A DNA stretch of 64,000 nucleotides. Origin: Pycnopodia helianthoides. Taxonomy: Eukaryota; Echinodermata; Asteroidea; Forcipulatida; Asteriidae. The notes under the pieces were generated by a model that saw nothing but the letters and a program-made list of their open reading frames with translations, ran no database searches and was not told where the DNA came from. Shown in pieces: positions 1-41,195 of the stretch; the stretch's first letter is position 1; each line of letters starts with the position of its first letter. The stretch is taken from positions 12,867,564-12,931,563 of the forward strand of contig CM063259.1 in the NCBI GenBank assembly GCA_032158295.1, written 5' to 3'. Made by a program: the position numbers and the translations under genes.

Positions 1-659
1 GAAATAGTACGACGCAATATAATGAAGGACAGAGACAGTTGGTTGCTTTTGAACCAGGCCAAAACACCCAGAGGCTCTATCCGAATATATCTGACTATGG
101 ACATTTAAACGTTGAGGTCAATATATAAAATCTTTTAATGCTTTGACGGTCGGAATCTTCATTCAGTACCATCTAGTGGAGTAAATTGTGGAGGATTTAC
201 AATACAGGGGGTCCACCAAGAGTGTTTGCCCGGTAGAAACCATGTTTCGCAGTGCATCATGGGAAAAAGTCACCCTGCCTATAACTTGCATTCATGCACA
301 AAGTATGAGCAGGGCTGTGTCCAAAATGGCGTCTGCAGCGGGTCAACATGTGCTGGAGGCATCAACTGCCCCTAGGCAACACCCGTTGGCAACAGGCACA
401 GCCTCGGCCCGTTAACTTGTTCTTGGTTGTGCATTATCAGTGTAGATCTTATGCATGGAAGTCATTTAAGAGGTAAAACAATGAAGAATAAATGAAATTC
501 AACGATTTTGTAGCGCAGCGTACATGATCGGCCTATGAGCAACCTCCTTTTGACCTCTACACGAGGGCGCCTTACTTGGATTGGTGTCATGCATAGCGCC
601 AATTGCCGGCCCTGGCCAGCGGGAGTGCTGTTAACCGCAGAGTTTGAGAGGAGGATGTG

Positions 660-850
660 ACCTTCTACATGTAGTAGAATCTGGAACAAACTTCCAGAAT
701 ACATCAGAGATACCACCTCACTGCATACATTCAAGACACTCCTGAAAGCTCACCTGTTTCAGGAGGTGTACCATCATAATGTTTCTCCTGTTAGTGCCCA
801 TACATTAGCGCCTTAGAGCAAACTTTTGATTTTGGCGCTTTATAAATTTC

Positions 851-881
<31 letters not shown>

Positions 882-882
882 A
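660..882 (+). mobile_element. 3' end of a non-LTR retrotransposon (truncated)
   Basis: From 676 to 816 a frame reads RIWNKLPEYIRDTTSLHTFK, then TLLKAHLFQEVY and a stop. This is the hallmark C-terminus of CR1/L2/Jockey-like reverse transcriptase ORFs (WN-x-LP...I...S-x-x-F-K-x-x-L-K-x-H-L-F). A short 3' UTR and a TTGA/GATT microsatellite tail (850-882) follow. The 5' part is missing, as is common for target-primed insertions. Confidence 0.75.
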
Positions 883-1270
883 GTGTCGTTGTGATTGAAT
901 TTGTATTAAAAGCGGGTGTACTTGTCGTATTTTACCACTACAGGTAAAACAGTTTTGATGTAAACTGAGTACGCAGATACACTCAAAACTATGTTGAGTT
1001 TATTTTGACTGATTGGATAATCGTGGTTTTCCTCTCTATTTGTTTTGCTAACTGCTGGCATAAAATTGTGATGTAATAACGGGTAATTTTTATCCAAAGT
1101 GCTGTGAAATGTTTGATGTGTAATTTATTTTTTTGATTGACTGTTGTTTACGGGAATAACTAAAGTGTGAGTGTCTCTATTTTGTACAGTTTTGTGACGT
1201 ACCACACCACAACCAGCCATTTTGGGTGTCAAAACGTGCACAAAAGGATGGTACACGTGTTTACACACGC

Positions 1271-2350
1271 ATTGGTGCGAAAACATGTGTACCATCCTTT
1301 TGACACCCAAAGGCGTTAAATTATAATTTAACTTGGTTTTTAGGTCTGAGTGCATTTCTCTGTTGACCAATGTAAGAAGTACATTGAAGCTAACAGTGTT
1401 TCTTCTAAAATTAAAACCAAAAGTGTTCTTGTAAATATATTGATACTGATTATACTAATGAACAAAATTATTTATTTAACAGGTGTTTAAGAAGCTTAAA
1501 GGTAGGGTTATAAGGTTGGTGATGACCGGGGGGGGGGGGGGAGGTGTAATTTCTATCCGAAAGCCACCTTGTTTAAGATGGTATATATAGAAATCACCTT
1601 GGTAAATCAATAAAAGTAGTGTTTCAAAAATTGGTGCGAAAACATGTGTACCATCCTTTTGACACCCAAGTCGTTAAATTATAATTTAACTTGGTTTTTA
1701 GGTCTGAGTGCATTTCTCTGTTGACCAATGTAAGAAGTACATTGAAGCTAACAGTGTTTCTTCTAAAATTAAAACCAAAAGTGTTCTTGTAAATATATTG
1801 ATACTGATTATACTAATGAACAAAATTATTTATTTAACAGGTGTTTAAGAAGCTTAAAGGTAGGGTTATAAGGTTGGTGATGACCGGGGGGGGGGGGGGG
1901 GGAGGTGTAATTTCTATCCGAAAGCCACCTTGTTATAAAGATGGTAATGATAGAAATCATCCTGGTAGACATCAATAAAAGTATTTCGAAAAATTGGTGC
2001 GAAAACATGTGTACCATCCTTTTGACACCCAATGGCGTTAAATTATAATTTAACTTGGTTTTTAGGTCTGAGTGCATTTCTCTGTTGACCAATGTAAGAA
2101 GTACATTGTAGCTAACAGTGTTTCTTCTAAAATTAAAACCAAAAGTGTCCTTGTAAATATATTGATACTGATTATACTAATGAACAAAATTATTTATTTA
2201 ACAGGTGTTTAAGAAGCTTAAAGGTAGGGTTATAAGGTTGGTGATGACCGGGGGGGGGGGGGAGGTGTAATTTCTATCCGAAAGCCACCTTGTTATAAAG
2301 ATGGTAATGATAGAAATCATCCTGGTAGACATCAATAAAAGTATTTTGAA
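1271..2350 (+). repeat. Three tandem copies of a ~360-bp unit
   Basis: The unit starting ATTGGTGCGAAAACATGTGT recurs at 1271, 1630 and 1993 (periods 359 and 363). Each copy carries a long G run (12, 17 and 13 G). The first copy start is preceded by an inverted match (1222-1262), giving a foldback end. A diverged relative lies at 9258-9475. Confidence 0.85.
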
Positions 2351-2639
2351 AAATTGAATCTCCAAAACATGACCGAGTTTTGGAGATTCAAATTTCCAAT
2401 CTATGACCCTACCTTTTTCATTTTGCATTTTAGTAAATTTTATTCAATTTGTTTTGTTTGAATTTGAATATACTGATGGCAAACAAGTTTAACTGACTTT
2501 CTACCAAATTAACATTTTCGTTTTACATTTTTAGTAGATTTTATTCTATTTGTTTTCTTGAATTTGTTCTGATGGTAAAAACGGGGTTCATTTTCCTTCC
2601 ATATTACAAACAAGTTTGACTGACTTTCTATCTTAATGA

Positions 2640-3015
2640 CTTGACTGTTAAAGGCAGTGTTTACTTTTGGTAATTACTCAAGAAATACATTACCATAAAA
2701 AATTACTTGGTAAGAAGCACGTGAGAGCTGCTGATAGTATAAAACATTGTGTGAAACAACTCCCTCTGAAGTGATGTAGTTTTTTGAGAAAGGGGTAATT
2801 TCTCACTGAAATATTTGAATCTGAAAAAGGCTTCAGGCATGAAGCCTTTTTCAGCCATTTAAAAGCACACAATTCTATGCAACAAGGGTGTTTTTTCTTT
2901 CATTATTTTCTTGCAACTTCGATGACCAGTTGAGCCCAAATTTTCACAGGTCTGTGAGTTTATGCACATGTTGGGATACACCAAGTGAGGATACTAGTCT
3001 TTGACAATTACCAAA
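2640..3015 (+). repeat. Dispersed repeat with perfect internal hairpin
   Basis: Begins with AAAGGCAGTGTTTAC and runs to GTCTTTGACAATTACCAAAAG. In the middle is the hairpin GAAAAAGGCTTC/GAAGCCTTTTTC (2822-2851). I associate this layout with a repeat abundant in sea stars, from memory only. A more diverged related copy is at about 5085-5410. Confidence 0.55.
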
Positions 3016-3040
3016 AGTATATCCTGCCTATGATATTGCC

Positions 3041-3171
3041 GTGTCTGATTTGGTGGCTACAGCTACGGCTACGACTGTTGCTAAGGGTGTTGCTAAGGAC
3101 ATCCTATACTTCAACGCACGGTGACATCGGGAATCTAGCCGTAGCTGTAGCCGCCATTTCGGACATGGTCT
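3041..3171 (+). mobile_element. Family A foldback element (MITE-like)
   Basis: Inverted arms of the type GTGTCTGATTTGGTGGCTAC and GTAGCCGCCATTTCGGACAT enclose a GCTAAGG...CTTCAACG loop. Noncoding. Other family A copies are listed separately. Confidence 0.7.
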
Positions 3172-3450
3172 ATGAATGGCAGACCTTCACAAAGGCTGTA
3201 AGCACAAAAACTTGCCAAGCAACAGAAAACAGCTTGCCTTGTATAGCAGAAACAGGTTACCAGCAGAAATTCCATCAAGTTTACATTGTTGCATCTGTTA
3301 CCCCATTCATTTTTTGTTTTTGTTTAACAAAGAAATTTGCTAAGCAGTATTTTCTGCTTTTAACGGAGTGTATTGCAATTTTGATATGCAAGACATTAGC
3401 TTGCCAATAATGAAATAGCCTAATTTTGAAAACTTGCCCACCTTAGGGTA

Positions 3451-3470
3451 GTCTGCTGCCACCTAGCGGC
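3451..3470 (+). promoter_or_regulatory. CTCF-like site, forward
   Basis: CTGCCACCTAGCGGC fits the bilaterian CTCF core CCA-x-x-AG-x-GGC. A 16-bp identical stretch recurs in the opposite orientation at 42227-42242. A motif match only. Confidence 0.35.
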
Positions 3471-3515
3471 TCAAAACTTCTAGTTATTTTGTGTTTGTGT
3501 GCTGAACATGTTGTG

Positions 3516-3990
3516 CTGACATTATAGTCGGTTTGCGGTAACACCATGTGTAAAAAAATATCTACTTGCTGTGTAGATTTGTTCTTTAGAGAACTTGTCT
3601 TGCTATTTATTTACAACCGCGGAGTAGGTTTATTCGGAATTCGTGAGACTTCTCAGTTCTGAAAAGAACTGTCCTGCTTATTAACTACTACCTGGGCAGG
3701 AGGTAGGAAATCGGCCTGGACTACTACTTTAGCTTTGTGGATCGGGGGGACTTCTCGTAATTAACTGCACTGCCGCGGAGTGAGTTCTTTTGGTCTCAAC
3801 GTTTCCACTAGCTTGCCATAGTCATCGTCAGGAGACTCCGCGGTAGTAGAATAAATAGCAAGACAAGTTTTCTAAAGAACAAATCTACACAGCAAGTATG
3901 ATATTTTTTTACACATGGTGTTACCGCAAACCGAATATATACTGATACCTCACCATGCAATGCCTCAAAACCCATAGACATTATAGTCGC
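3516..3990 (+). mobile_element. Foldback transposon with ~100-bp arms
   Basis: The left arm from 3529 (CGGTTTGCGGTAACACCATG) and the right arm to 3933 are inverted copies with few differences, running into AAATAGCAAGACAAG. Outer ends share GACATTATAGTCG (about 3517 and 3978). A second, more decayed copy is at about 55533-56060 and carries a nested insertion. Confidence 0.8.
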
Positions 3991-4128
3991 TGCAAATAAT
4001 AAGGCTGTGTTTAAAACTTAGAATAATAATGAACAATTCAAAAATTCTGGCCACATTGTATTTTTCAGCTATTTTGCATGAACATTGTTGTTTGAACAAA
4101 TTAATTTTGGATTTTTCGTAATCACCTG

Positions 4129-4327
4129 CAGTGGCGTAACTAGGCATTTTCATGGGGGGGGGGTTGGCAGGCAGGGGCAAAGATATAATTACTTTTTTAC
4201 TCCGGGGGGGGGGGGGGGCTCTTTTGGTGTATCAAACCAATTATTGTCATATTTTTTATCTCATTTGGGGAGGGGCAAGAGAGGGGCAAGGGTTCTGAGG
4301 GCTACCTCCCCTCTAGTTACGCCACTG
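4129..4327 (+). mobile_element. MITE with 15-bp perfect terminal inverted repeats
   Basis: The ends CAGTGGCGTAACTAG (4129-4143) and CTAGTTACGCCACTG (4313-4327) are exact complements. The interior has two long G runs. No coding capacity; apparent reading frames are artefacts. Confidence 0.75.
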
Positions 4328-4569
4328 ACCAACTGCCCACAATATTTTTGTACGATCTGAAAGTGTGTTTCTTATCTCGAATAGTCTATTTTTCAGAAAT
4401 AAAATTCTTTCTCAATCTCTAGTTACTATTGACTGCATGAAATGATTATCAATTGTTTTTTGTCACAATTGGCTACGTGTGATCATGCCCGTTGAGTGTC
4501 GTCGGAATCGCATTGTCGCATCAATGCCACATCAATCTGTCAAGATGCTTAGTTTTCATGTTTGTTATG

Positions 4570-4923
4570 TCCTCTTAGCCTTTTCGTCAAGGCCTTCGTG
4601 TCTTGGAGCTGCGATGCCAAGCGACTGAAATGGGAGACCACGCACGCAAGTGGCGCAGCCACAAGGGCCTTTTCCAACTTGTTTGCCGTTTCTTATGTGT
4701 TTCTTTATAATCTCGACTTTTGCTACCCGAAACGGTAGCAAAAGTCCAAACCAACGCATAACGCACGTTTCATACTTCATGAATAATTCATTACAAAAAC
4801 CGCAAACAAGTTGGAAAAGGCCCTCGTGGCTTCGCCACTCGGCTCGTGTGCTTGGTCTCTCGTTCCAGTCGCTCCACTGTTTACAAAGCCACGATGGCCT
4901 TGACAAAAGGCAAATGTCCTCTA
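4570..4923 (+). repeat. Large foldback, ~150-bp arms
   Basis: GTCAAGGCC-type ends and the inner segment GGGCCTTTTCCAACTTGTTT (about 4666) are inverted at about 4800-4905. Long open frames on both strands here are produced by the symmetry and are not genes. Confidence 0.7.
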
Positions 4924-5079
4924 GACTCTAGATATAAATACCATTTATACTGGACCAGGGCCCCCGCAATTCATCTTCGATGTGAAGAAGTGGAGTCTTT
5001 AAAAGAAGACAACTAAGTTCCACTCCCCACCGATTGTAATTTTCACAGTCTCTGTGATGACAATCTAAACAATAATTTT

Positions 5080-5420
5080 GACTGGCCTTAAAGGTGCTGC
5101 ATACGTTTGGTAATGGGAGCCTACTGATTGTGTTAATCCTATATAAATGTAGGTACATACAAGAAAACTAACCTGTGAAAATTTCACTTCAAAAGGTGGT
5201 CGCGTTTTTTGAGATATCACCAAAAAACCGGAGCGAATATTTCCACGCAGGAAGAATATTCCCCAAAGGAATACACAGTCTGAGAAGTGCGAAACGCTTC
5301 TCAGATTCAAATTTTGGGGGAATAAAAGTTTCTCAAAATTCATTATACTACCCAAAGCTGCTGTACTTCTTACCATCCTTTCTCTATGTTCTTACCAAGT
5401 AAGTTTTTATTGCCATTAAT
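5080..5420 (+). repeat. Diverged dispersed repeat, upstream of Rab6
   Basis: Has TTAAAGGTGCTGCATACG and an internal hairpin GAAGCGTTTCGC-like segment (5285-5310). A similar layout recurs at 50810-51190 (GAAACGACTCATCGTTTCTC). Function unknown. The rest of 5420-5960 shows nothing recognisable. Confidence 0.4.
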
Positions 5421-5959
5421 TTTCAGAGTCGTTACCAAATGTGTACGACAAGGACAAAATTGCTTTCAGAAGTTTTTCAAGTGATACTTTAATTGGAGTC
5501 ACATTATGCTCGTTACCCATTATTTATCATCAACTATTTGATGATGTAACATTATAAGAAGCCATGAGTCAAATAGAAGTTACACATGTTCGATGACACG
5601 TCCGTCTGTGTACTCTCTCGAAAAAAGTTTTGGCCAAACACGTTTATTTATGTTTGACAATTTCAGCAGTGGTTTTTTAAAACCCTTTAATTGTAAAATT
5701 GTTATCTTTTAAATTTATGAAGCAATTGCATTTATTATCTAAGATGGATCTAAAGGGTAGAACTGTACTTGCTCTGAAAAATAAAAGAAAGAAAGTGGAT
5801 TTGAGTCACTGTACAACAATAACGACAGCAATCTTAGAGAAAATATTTTTTTGAAAGTACACGAAGAAACAAGGTTTTTTTTATTTCATCAAGGCTTGTG
5901 ATTCACCTGCAAAAGTTCTGAGTCATCCTCACCGGAGGTAAGAAATCGCCTCCAATCAA

Positions 5960-6135
5960 ACCATTCCATGACATGAAATTATACTGCGCTTGCGCAGACT
6001 ACACATTGACGCTTTAACGTGGCGGAAGGCTGGGCCGACTCTTTTTACTCGAATTGGCGATTTTGAGAGAAATAATACGTCAGTAATTGCGCATTTTGTC
6101 AAATTTCCCGTGTGAATATATAACAACAGTGCATC
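5960..6135 (+). promoter_or_regulatory. RAB6A: Rab6 core promoter and 5' UTR
   Basis: The 150 bp before the Rab6 ATG are less AT-rich than the surroundings. They contain a near-palindromic NRF1-like site, CTGCGCTTGCGCAG (5984-5997, one mismatch to the usual core), an ETS-like CGGAAG (6023-6028) and a CRE-like TACGTCAG near 6078. No well-placed TATA box was seen. NRF1 plus ETS is typical of housekeeping promoters, which fits Rab6. The transcription start is not visible. Confidence 0.55.
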
Positions 6136-35203
<29,068 letters not shown>

Positions 35204-35690
35204 TCTAACGGATACTCTTATTGGCTATCATGTGTCAAAGCTGATCTCCCATTGGCCAGAAAAAATATCAGCCATTCTGTATATTTAGCGGCCTATTTCG
35301 TTGGTTGGTTATCATCACCTATTTCTTGGAAACATCACGTCTGATTGGCCAGAGTGTTAGTAACCCTGTTTGCTGATTGGTTTGTAGTAGTCATTCATAC
35401 CGCCTTATTGGCTGGTGGGTGGGCATGGTGGCCAACTGTTTATAATAATAGGCTCTTATTGGTTGGAATTTATGCATTGTTTTGCATAAAATAAAACCAG
35501 AAAGTCGAATTGTAACCACCAGATATGAAAAGTTGAAATCTCCGGCATTTTGATAAATTAAAACAGCAGACCATGTTCTTGCAAATCAGCATCGTATAGA
35601 CAGTTTATCTTTTACTGTTTCACACTTTTAATTTATTAAAGCATGAGACATTAAAACAGAAGGTTTTTCAGTTCAGTAAATAAATATTAG
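35204..35690 (+). other. RAB6A: Probable 3' UTR of Rab6 main isoform
   Basis: This follows the TGA of exon 7. ATTGG occurs at 35220, 35251, 35344, 35376, 35407 and 35458, mostly at multiples of about 31 bp. Candidate poly(A) signals AATAAA lie at about 35490 and 35679. The true end is not determinable without transcripts. Confidence 0.5.
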
Positions 35691-36337
35691 TTTTGTCCAA
35701 CATTTATTTTTTCAAATTGATTAGTTTGGTGAAACTAAGAATGTTGTTGTTTTATTTTTTAGGATATGACCTTTTTGTCAAACACGATTGATACAATGTC
35801 ATTTATCATTATGAGATTATTCCACAGAGGTTGGTGTTGAGTACTTTTGATTTGTTGTTTATTATGTTATTGTCACCAGTGTTGGTTCATGCACTGTTTG
35901 GTTCCAAACCCAGTAGCTGCGTTAAGCACTAACCGAACCCAATCAGGGTATTACACTTTCCTGCATTTACATTCGTAACTATTCAGTAGTACAAATCAAA
36001 AAGTGTGCTAAATAAGGCAAGTACATGTAACTGTTCCAAAGTGATGACAAAATTCTGTATTTTGTGTCTGGTGAGCAGAAATTGATATTATGCAAATAAG
36101 TCGGCGTGCCAGTCAAGACAATAAATATTAATTGCATTGAGTCTTTTTGAGCTGGCTTGTCACCGATCACCAATGATTGTCGCTTAGCATTTTCAAGCTG
36201 CTTTATTTAAAGCGTAAAGTGAGTCCTCAGTGGGAATGTGTTTGTGTGTAGAAGTTACGCTTAGCGAGTTTTTGAAGGGAGATGGTGTATCAGTATGATC
36301 AGGGTTTGCTCTTTACTGGGGTTGCCAGCAGGACCTG

Positions 36338-36621
36338 GGGCCAATTTCATAGAACTGCTTAACAACCATCTCGTGCTTACTGAGCGAGTTTTCTTTTCAT
36401 AGCACTGCTAACCGTAAGCGAACGAAAAAGGCATGCTAACCTTCCAGTGCTTATTGTATGAAAGTGAATGACGTAACAATGCAAATCCATGGTGAACGCG
36501 CAAGCTGGCCATCAAATGTTCTTGCTAACCTGTGAAATACACTTACGCTTAAGCAAATATTTCTGCTACAGCAAGCTCAAAAATTGTGCTTACCATTATG
36601 CAGCGCTATGAAATTGGGCCC
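36338..36621 (+). mobile_element. Family B element, divergent long form
   Basis: GGGGCCAATTTCATAGAACTGC...GCAGCGCTATGAAATTGGGCCC. The interior is different and longer (GTGCTTACTGAGCGAG). From 35700 to 36330 nothing else was recognised. Confidence 0.65.
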
Positions 36622-37370
36622 AGAATAGCCAGTTATTTCACAAGGCCCCCGGCTTTTTTCACTCGTCCATGTTTCATATTACATAGGAATGCTTTTCAAC
36701 AATGAACTAGCCAGCTGAATCACTTGGAGATAATTTTGACTGATGCTTGGGTTTTTTAAACTAGCTTTTGGCCAACACAAGGCAACCTGAAGCTTAAAAA
36801 GTTAGACCGAAAAAAGACGGAAGACTAAATTGTCAAGGAAACTGAGTACAGACTATTCTGACTGCTTGAGCGATGTCTGAAAAAGAATTCCTTCAATGTT
36901 TACATTGTATGAATTTTGTTTAGTTGAATTTTTGTTAATAGATTTATTTATTGTAATCTTTTTGGTCATGAAATCAAGGGATCCTTAAAAGTGACTAGCA
37001 CCGTGAGCCCTCATAAGCCTGAAAAAGAAAACTTGTGTAGGAGAAAGATGGAGAAATGTTTCGATTTTAGAGGTGGTTGTTTTTGTATGACTTCACTTTA
37101 CGCTTAGCCCAAATTTTGTACTTCAGTATGTAACTGATCAATGGAATCCCCAACAAATAGAAGATGTAGGGGGTTTTGTGAATCCATTGGCTGTGGCTGT
37201 TGGTGTGGCTTGTGCTTTATAAAACATAAGCCCCTTTTGAAACAAAGGCTTCAGGATCAGCTCTGGCTAAGGCTCCATCAACCAGTTTGGTGGAGCTTCA
37301 GCTGGAGCCAGATCTGAAACCGAAGCACTGGTTTGAAAAAATGGCTGAAGTAAAGCATGTTTTGCATCAG

Positions 37371-37640
37371 GGCGTAATTTCATAGAGCTGCTTAAGCAGA
37401 ACATATTGCTTAACAAATATCTGCAAAAATTAGCACTAAAGCAGTCACAGATGGTACATGTGACACAGTATTTTGGATGGTAACCTTTTCTGGTAAGCAT
37501 AAACCTTGTTGTGCAGGATACCAGTAACAGATGGTACATGTGACATACTATTTTGGCTGGTAATCTTATTCTGTTAAGCATAAATTGATTGTGCTTAGCT
37601 ACTTCTTGTCCTGAAGCAGCAGCGCTGTAAAATTTTGCTC
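37371..37640 (+). mobile_element. Family B element with internal duplication
   Basis: GGCGTAATTTCATAGAGCTGC at the left. The segment GATGGTACATGTGAC...TTTTGG-TGGTAA is present twice (37450 and 37535). The right end is decayed. Confidence 0.6.
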
Positions 37641-37679
37641 GCTGTTTAAAATATTTGGCTGGAGCATAAACCAGGGTCA

Positions 37680-37813
37680 TAGGCCATGTCCGAATTGGCA
37701 GCTACGGCTACGGTTACTGCTATGGCTACAGCTGGAAAGCTGTGTCATCGTGAGCTGGAAGTATAGGATGTTCTTAGCAACAGTTGTAGCCATAGCCGCC
37801 AATTCGGATACGA
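37680..37813 (+). mobile_element. Family A foldback element
   Basis: GGCCATGTCCGAATTGGCAG...GCCGCCAATTCGGATACGACC: both ends are clear. A partial second copy (37926-38030) follows with GAGGCTGTTTCTGAATTAGTGG. Confidence 0.7.
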
Positions 37814-38329
37814 CCTTAGACCCTTTTGGAAACCATACTTGGGCTTCAGCTCTGGCTTGGGCTCCTTCGTTAGTTTCAGAACTCTGCACTTTCAATATGG
37901 GGCTTTTCAATCATGATCGAATGGACCCTGAGGCTGTTTCTGAATTAGTGGCTATGGCTATGGCTATGACTGCTGCTGGATCACAGCGTTAGAACAGCTT
38001 TAGCTATAGCCAACGTTGATGCCGTGGTTTCAAAAGAGGGCCATAGCCTAGAAGATTCCATTTATATTGAGCGTAATGGCTGCCGAATATACATTTATAG
38101 TAATATTTGTACAGTACAAGTCGATGATAAAATTAAAGGTTACCTTAAAGTACTACAGTTTGACTTTTATAACGAGGGATATTTATTAAAAATGAATCTT
38201 TTTGTGTGCAGTTAGTTGTGTTTTTTATTATTTTTTTCAAGCCATCCAATTTTGGAACTTTCCAATTTGCGAGGTGGCAGTGAACTTCTTGGATAAATCC
38301 TTGGCTCCTGAAATTGAGCCCAGGCTCAT

Positions 38330-38600
38330 AATCACTTAAACAATGGGCTACTGGGTACCCATTTGGGTATGTTACCCCCAGTGGGTATAGGTTGCCCTAA
38401 TTGAGGTCCTATTCACCTATCAAGGATAGCAATAATGCCATTATGTGAACCTATCGGTAGCTACATTTGTACCCATTTCGGTGTTTGAGGTCCCATTCAC
38501 CTGTTCACCTGTTAAGGATGTGAATGATACCTTTATGGGAACCTCTGGGTGGCTTCTGGGTATATTTGTACCCATGTTACCTCTTCTGGTGTAAAATCCT
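38330..38600 (+). repeat. Two diverged GGTACCCATTT units
   Basis: TACCCATTTGGG...GAGGTCCTATTCACCTATCAAGGAT...GAACC, then TACCCATTTCGG...GAGGTCCCATTCACCTGTT...AAGGAT...GGAACC. A local ~115-bp duplication, noncoding. 38600-39100 shows nothing. Confidence 0.55.
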
Positions 38601-39109
38601 TAATTATTTACTTGGCACTCTATTATCTCTGCACAGTTCAAGATGGGCTTCTATTCTATCAAGTGGTACTGTGATAAGAAGAAAGAAAAAAGTTTCTTGT
38701 ATACTTTTTGGGGGGCAAAATTCGAGCTAGTTTAAAAGTCTATGATTTACGCATTTTTCTCTTTTCAGAATTATTTTCGGTGTATTCATGAATATGTGCT
38801 AGTGTTACTTTCATGTGAAAGATTACCTCTAGAAGCTTTTGATTCCAATTGTTTATTTGGGAGAGTTTGTTTTCATCTCACCATTTTGATGTCGTAGTAA
38901 CTTCGAACTGTGTCGTAGTTTCTGCTACAATAGTTGTCTAGAAACAGCACTTAAACATTTGAGTTGTTGCACTTTCGTTGTATGGAACTTTTTGGTTTAG
39001 TGCTGTTTTTAAATTTTTATTTGAAATAGTAATTTAACTGTTCCTGTCACTTGAAACGGAGCTGACAAAAATCAGTCATGTGACACATTCTAAGCCAGGT
39101 TACCGAATG

Positions 39110-39220
39110 TTATCTTTTTGGGGGTGAACACAGAAAAAGTGACTAGGGCGGAATTTGAACCTGCTTCCTCCAGGTTTCTGTGACGGCGTTCTACCGACTG
39201 AGCTAACTAGCCCTATGTTG
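39110..39220 (-). mobile_element. tRNA-derived SINE head
   Basis: On the - strand, TTAGCTCAGTCGGTAGAACG (box A) and GGTTCAAATTCC (box B) are spaced as in tRNA. The anticodon and acceptor stems do not pair well, so this is a SINE rather than a tRNA gene. Confidence 0.6.
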
Positions 39221-39522
39221 GCGGTCTCCCTATTTTGTCAATATCTTTGTTTGGAGGGGGCCAGACTGAAGACATACAACCCTATACTGTTTTACGGCCA
39301 ATTATTATCTTGGGACAATTTAAGCAAGATTGTAAGAAACTAAGGTGCAAAATTGTCAAACAAAATGGTTGTATAATTGCGATCGTTTTTTTTTCTCTCA
39401 TTCTTAAGTCATAGGAAAAGTTAACTCTACATGGGATTGTACAAATATATCTTCGGAGTATTTCTAGCAAAAAACATAGTTTTTTTCCCTTTAAAAGAAG
39501 CCATTTTGTTGCTAATGACCTG

Positions 39523-39714
39523 GCCCCAATTTCATAGAGCTGCTTAAGCACAAAAAGTAGCTAAGCACAACAAAATTATGCTTACCAGAATAAGGTTTCC
39601 AGCCAAACTACCTTGTCACATGTACAATTTGTGAATGGTATCCTGCTGATTTCTGCTTAGCGGGAAATTGTTAAGCAATATTCTCTGCTTAAGCAGCTCT
39701 ATGAATTTGGGCCC
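39523..39714 (+). mobile_element. Family B foldback element
   Basis: GGCCCCAATTTCATAGAGCTGC...GCAGCTCTATGAATTTGGGCCC. A full-length, well-kept copy. Confidence 0.75.
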
Positions 39715-40400
39715 TGCTGCCGAGACAAAATGTTGTAGTTTGTGGGCTTGGCAGAGGGTCATAGAGGGTCACGCCCATCTGCCTGGCACTCAACGAACAA
39801 CCACAACAGTTTTATTCTGCTAAAAAGGCAAATCAACCTTTACTGTCAACAGCCCATCTTTTGTTTTGTTCCAAACATATATATATATATATCAGAGTAG
39901 TTTAAAGACGTGGATTTCTCCAGGGATTCCTGGAAGACCATTTGCTAAATTGACTTGACGATCTACAAAGGGAATAATTTATATCAATGATGTAGTTTTT
40001 TTTTTTTTTTTTAAAGGAAACAAAGCACCACAAAAGGGACTGATACTTTTGATAAACTGTCATTGATTCTTTGCAATTTTCTTTGAAGCTTTTGGGCGGG
40101 TCGACTTTCATTTGCCCGATTAGGGGTCAATGTTTTGCGATCTTTGAAATCCAGGGGTGCACAGCAATTGTTTAGAATGTAAATCACAGCTTGGATCCTT
40201 TTTTCAAAGTATTAATGTGAAGGTGGCTGCTCGGTGTTGAAGCAATATTCGTTTAAAAAGAAGTGTTATTTTTTAATAAACGTCTCACGTGACACTTATT
40301 ATTTTCAATGATTTTGATGCGTGGAATAGATGTCATTTATTATTTTATGCACGAACGAAGAAGTTTACAAGATGTTTTTTGAACTTTCCAGCTAAACTCG

Positions 40401-40521
40401 GTTCGTTTCTGTGGCTGGGGCTACGGCTGGGTCACTACGCCAATATGCACTGAAGCATAGAATTTCCTTAGCAACAGCCGCCCTTAGCAACAGCCACAGC
40501 CACCAGTTCGGACTAGGCCTT
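40401..40521 (+). mobile_element. Family A foldback element
   Basis: Contains GGTTCGTTTCTGTGGCTGGG, CCTTAGCAACAGCCGCCCTTAGCAAC and CACCAGTTCGGACTAGGCC. A decayed left end. Confidence 0.55.
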
Positions 40522-41195
40522 GGTTGTCATCAGGTGTTGTTTTCTTTAAGGAGTTTGCTATCAGCTGACATCTTTTCTTTCTTTTTTCAGTCCATTGCCA
40601 AACACTCCATTGTCAAGACCAGACCAATTGCATCAGCTGCCTTAGGTTTGGTCAGACAATGTTAACTTGCATGCGTAATTCATCTATTGACAAGTGGGAC
40701 ACCCGCTTTTGATCTCAACGAGGGCGCTGTAGGAGCTTCTGAAGTCATACGCAAGGGGTCTGTTAAAAACCATATTCAGATTCTGAACCCCTAAAAGATC
40801 AACTTGCAAGATGACTTTTTTTCACTTTGCATCTTGTGAAATGTTTCCGGCTGAAATGGCTGTCGGATCTTGGTAGGTCAAGTCTTAGGCTTGACCCTTC
40901 CATGGCCAGGTCTAGTAAGAGATAGTGGCCCCTTGAGCGGGGCCAGTGACAAATGTTTTTGACCCTAGCTTATGTAGATGAGCTATTAGTAGAAACACTT
41001 GCCCGACATGTTTTTTGTGGTTACCAACCAAACTGTGATACCACGCTGTGATACCACCAGTAGTTTGCATTGAAACACTGCTTTGTTGGAGTTCATGCTT
41101 CTGTGCTCATTTTCAGTGAAATTTCCCTCATTATTGGATTCTATTTCATAAACTTGAGTAACAATTAATGACTTGTGTTTTGTTTTCTTCTTTAG

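Noticed and set aside
4565..4931. 113-codon - strand and 93-codon + strand frames
   Set aside because: They mirror each other across a large foldback.
39110..39220. tRNA gene on the - strand
   Set aside because: Boxes A and B are present, but the acceptor and anticodon stems do not pair; a SINE is the better call.
40591..40665. Possible Rab6 last exon after TTTCTTTTTTCAG
   Set aside because: The acceptor is very good, but in the phase set by exon 6 the product lacks any CXC or Rab6-like tail. The frame ending RQC-stop would need exon 5 to skip exon 6.
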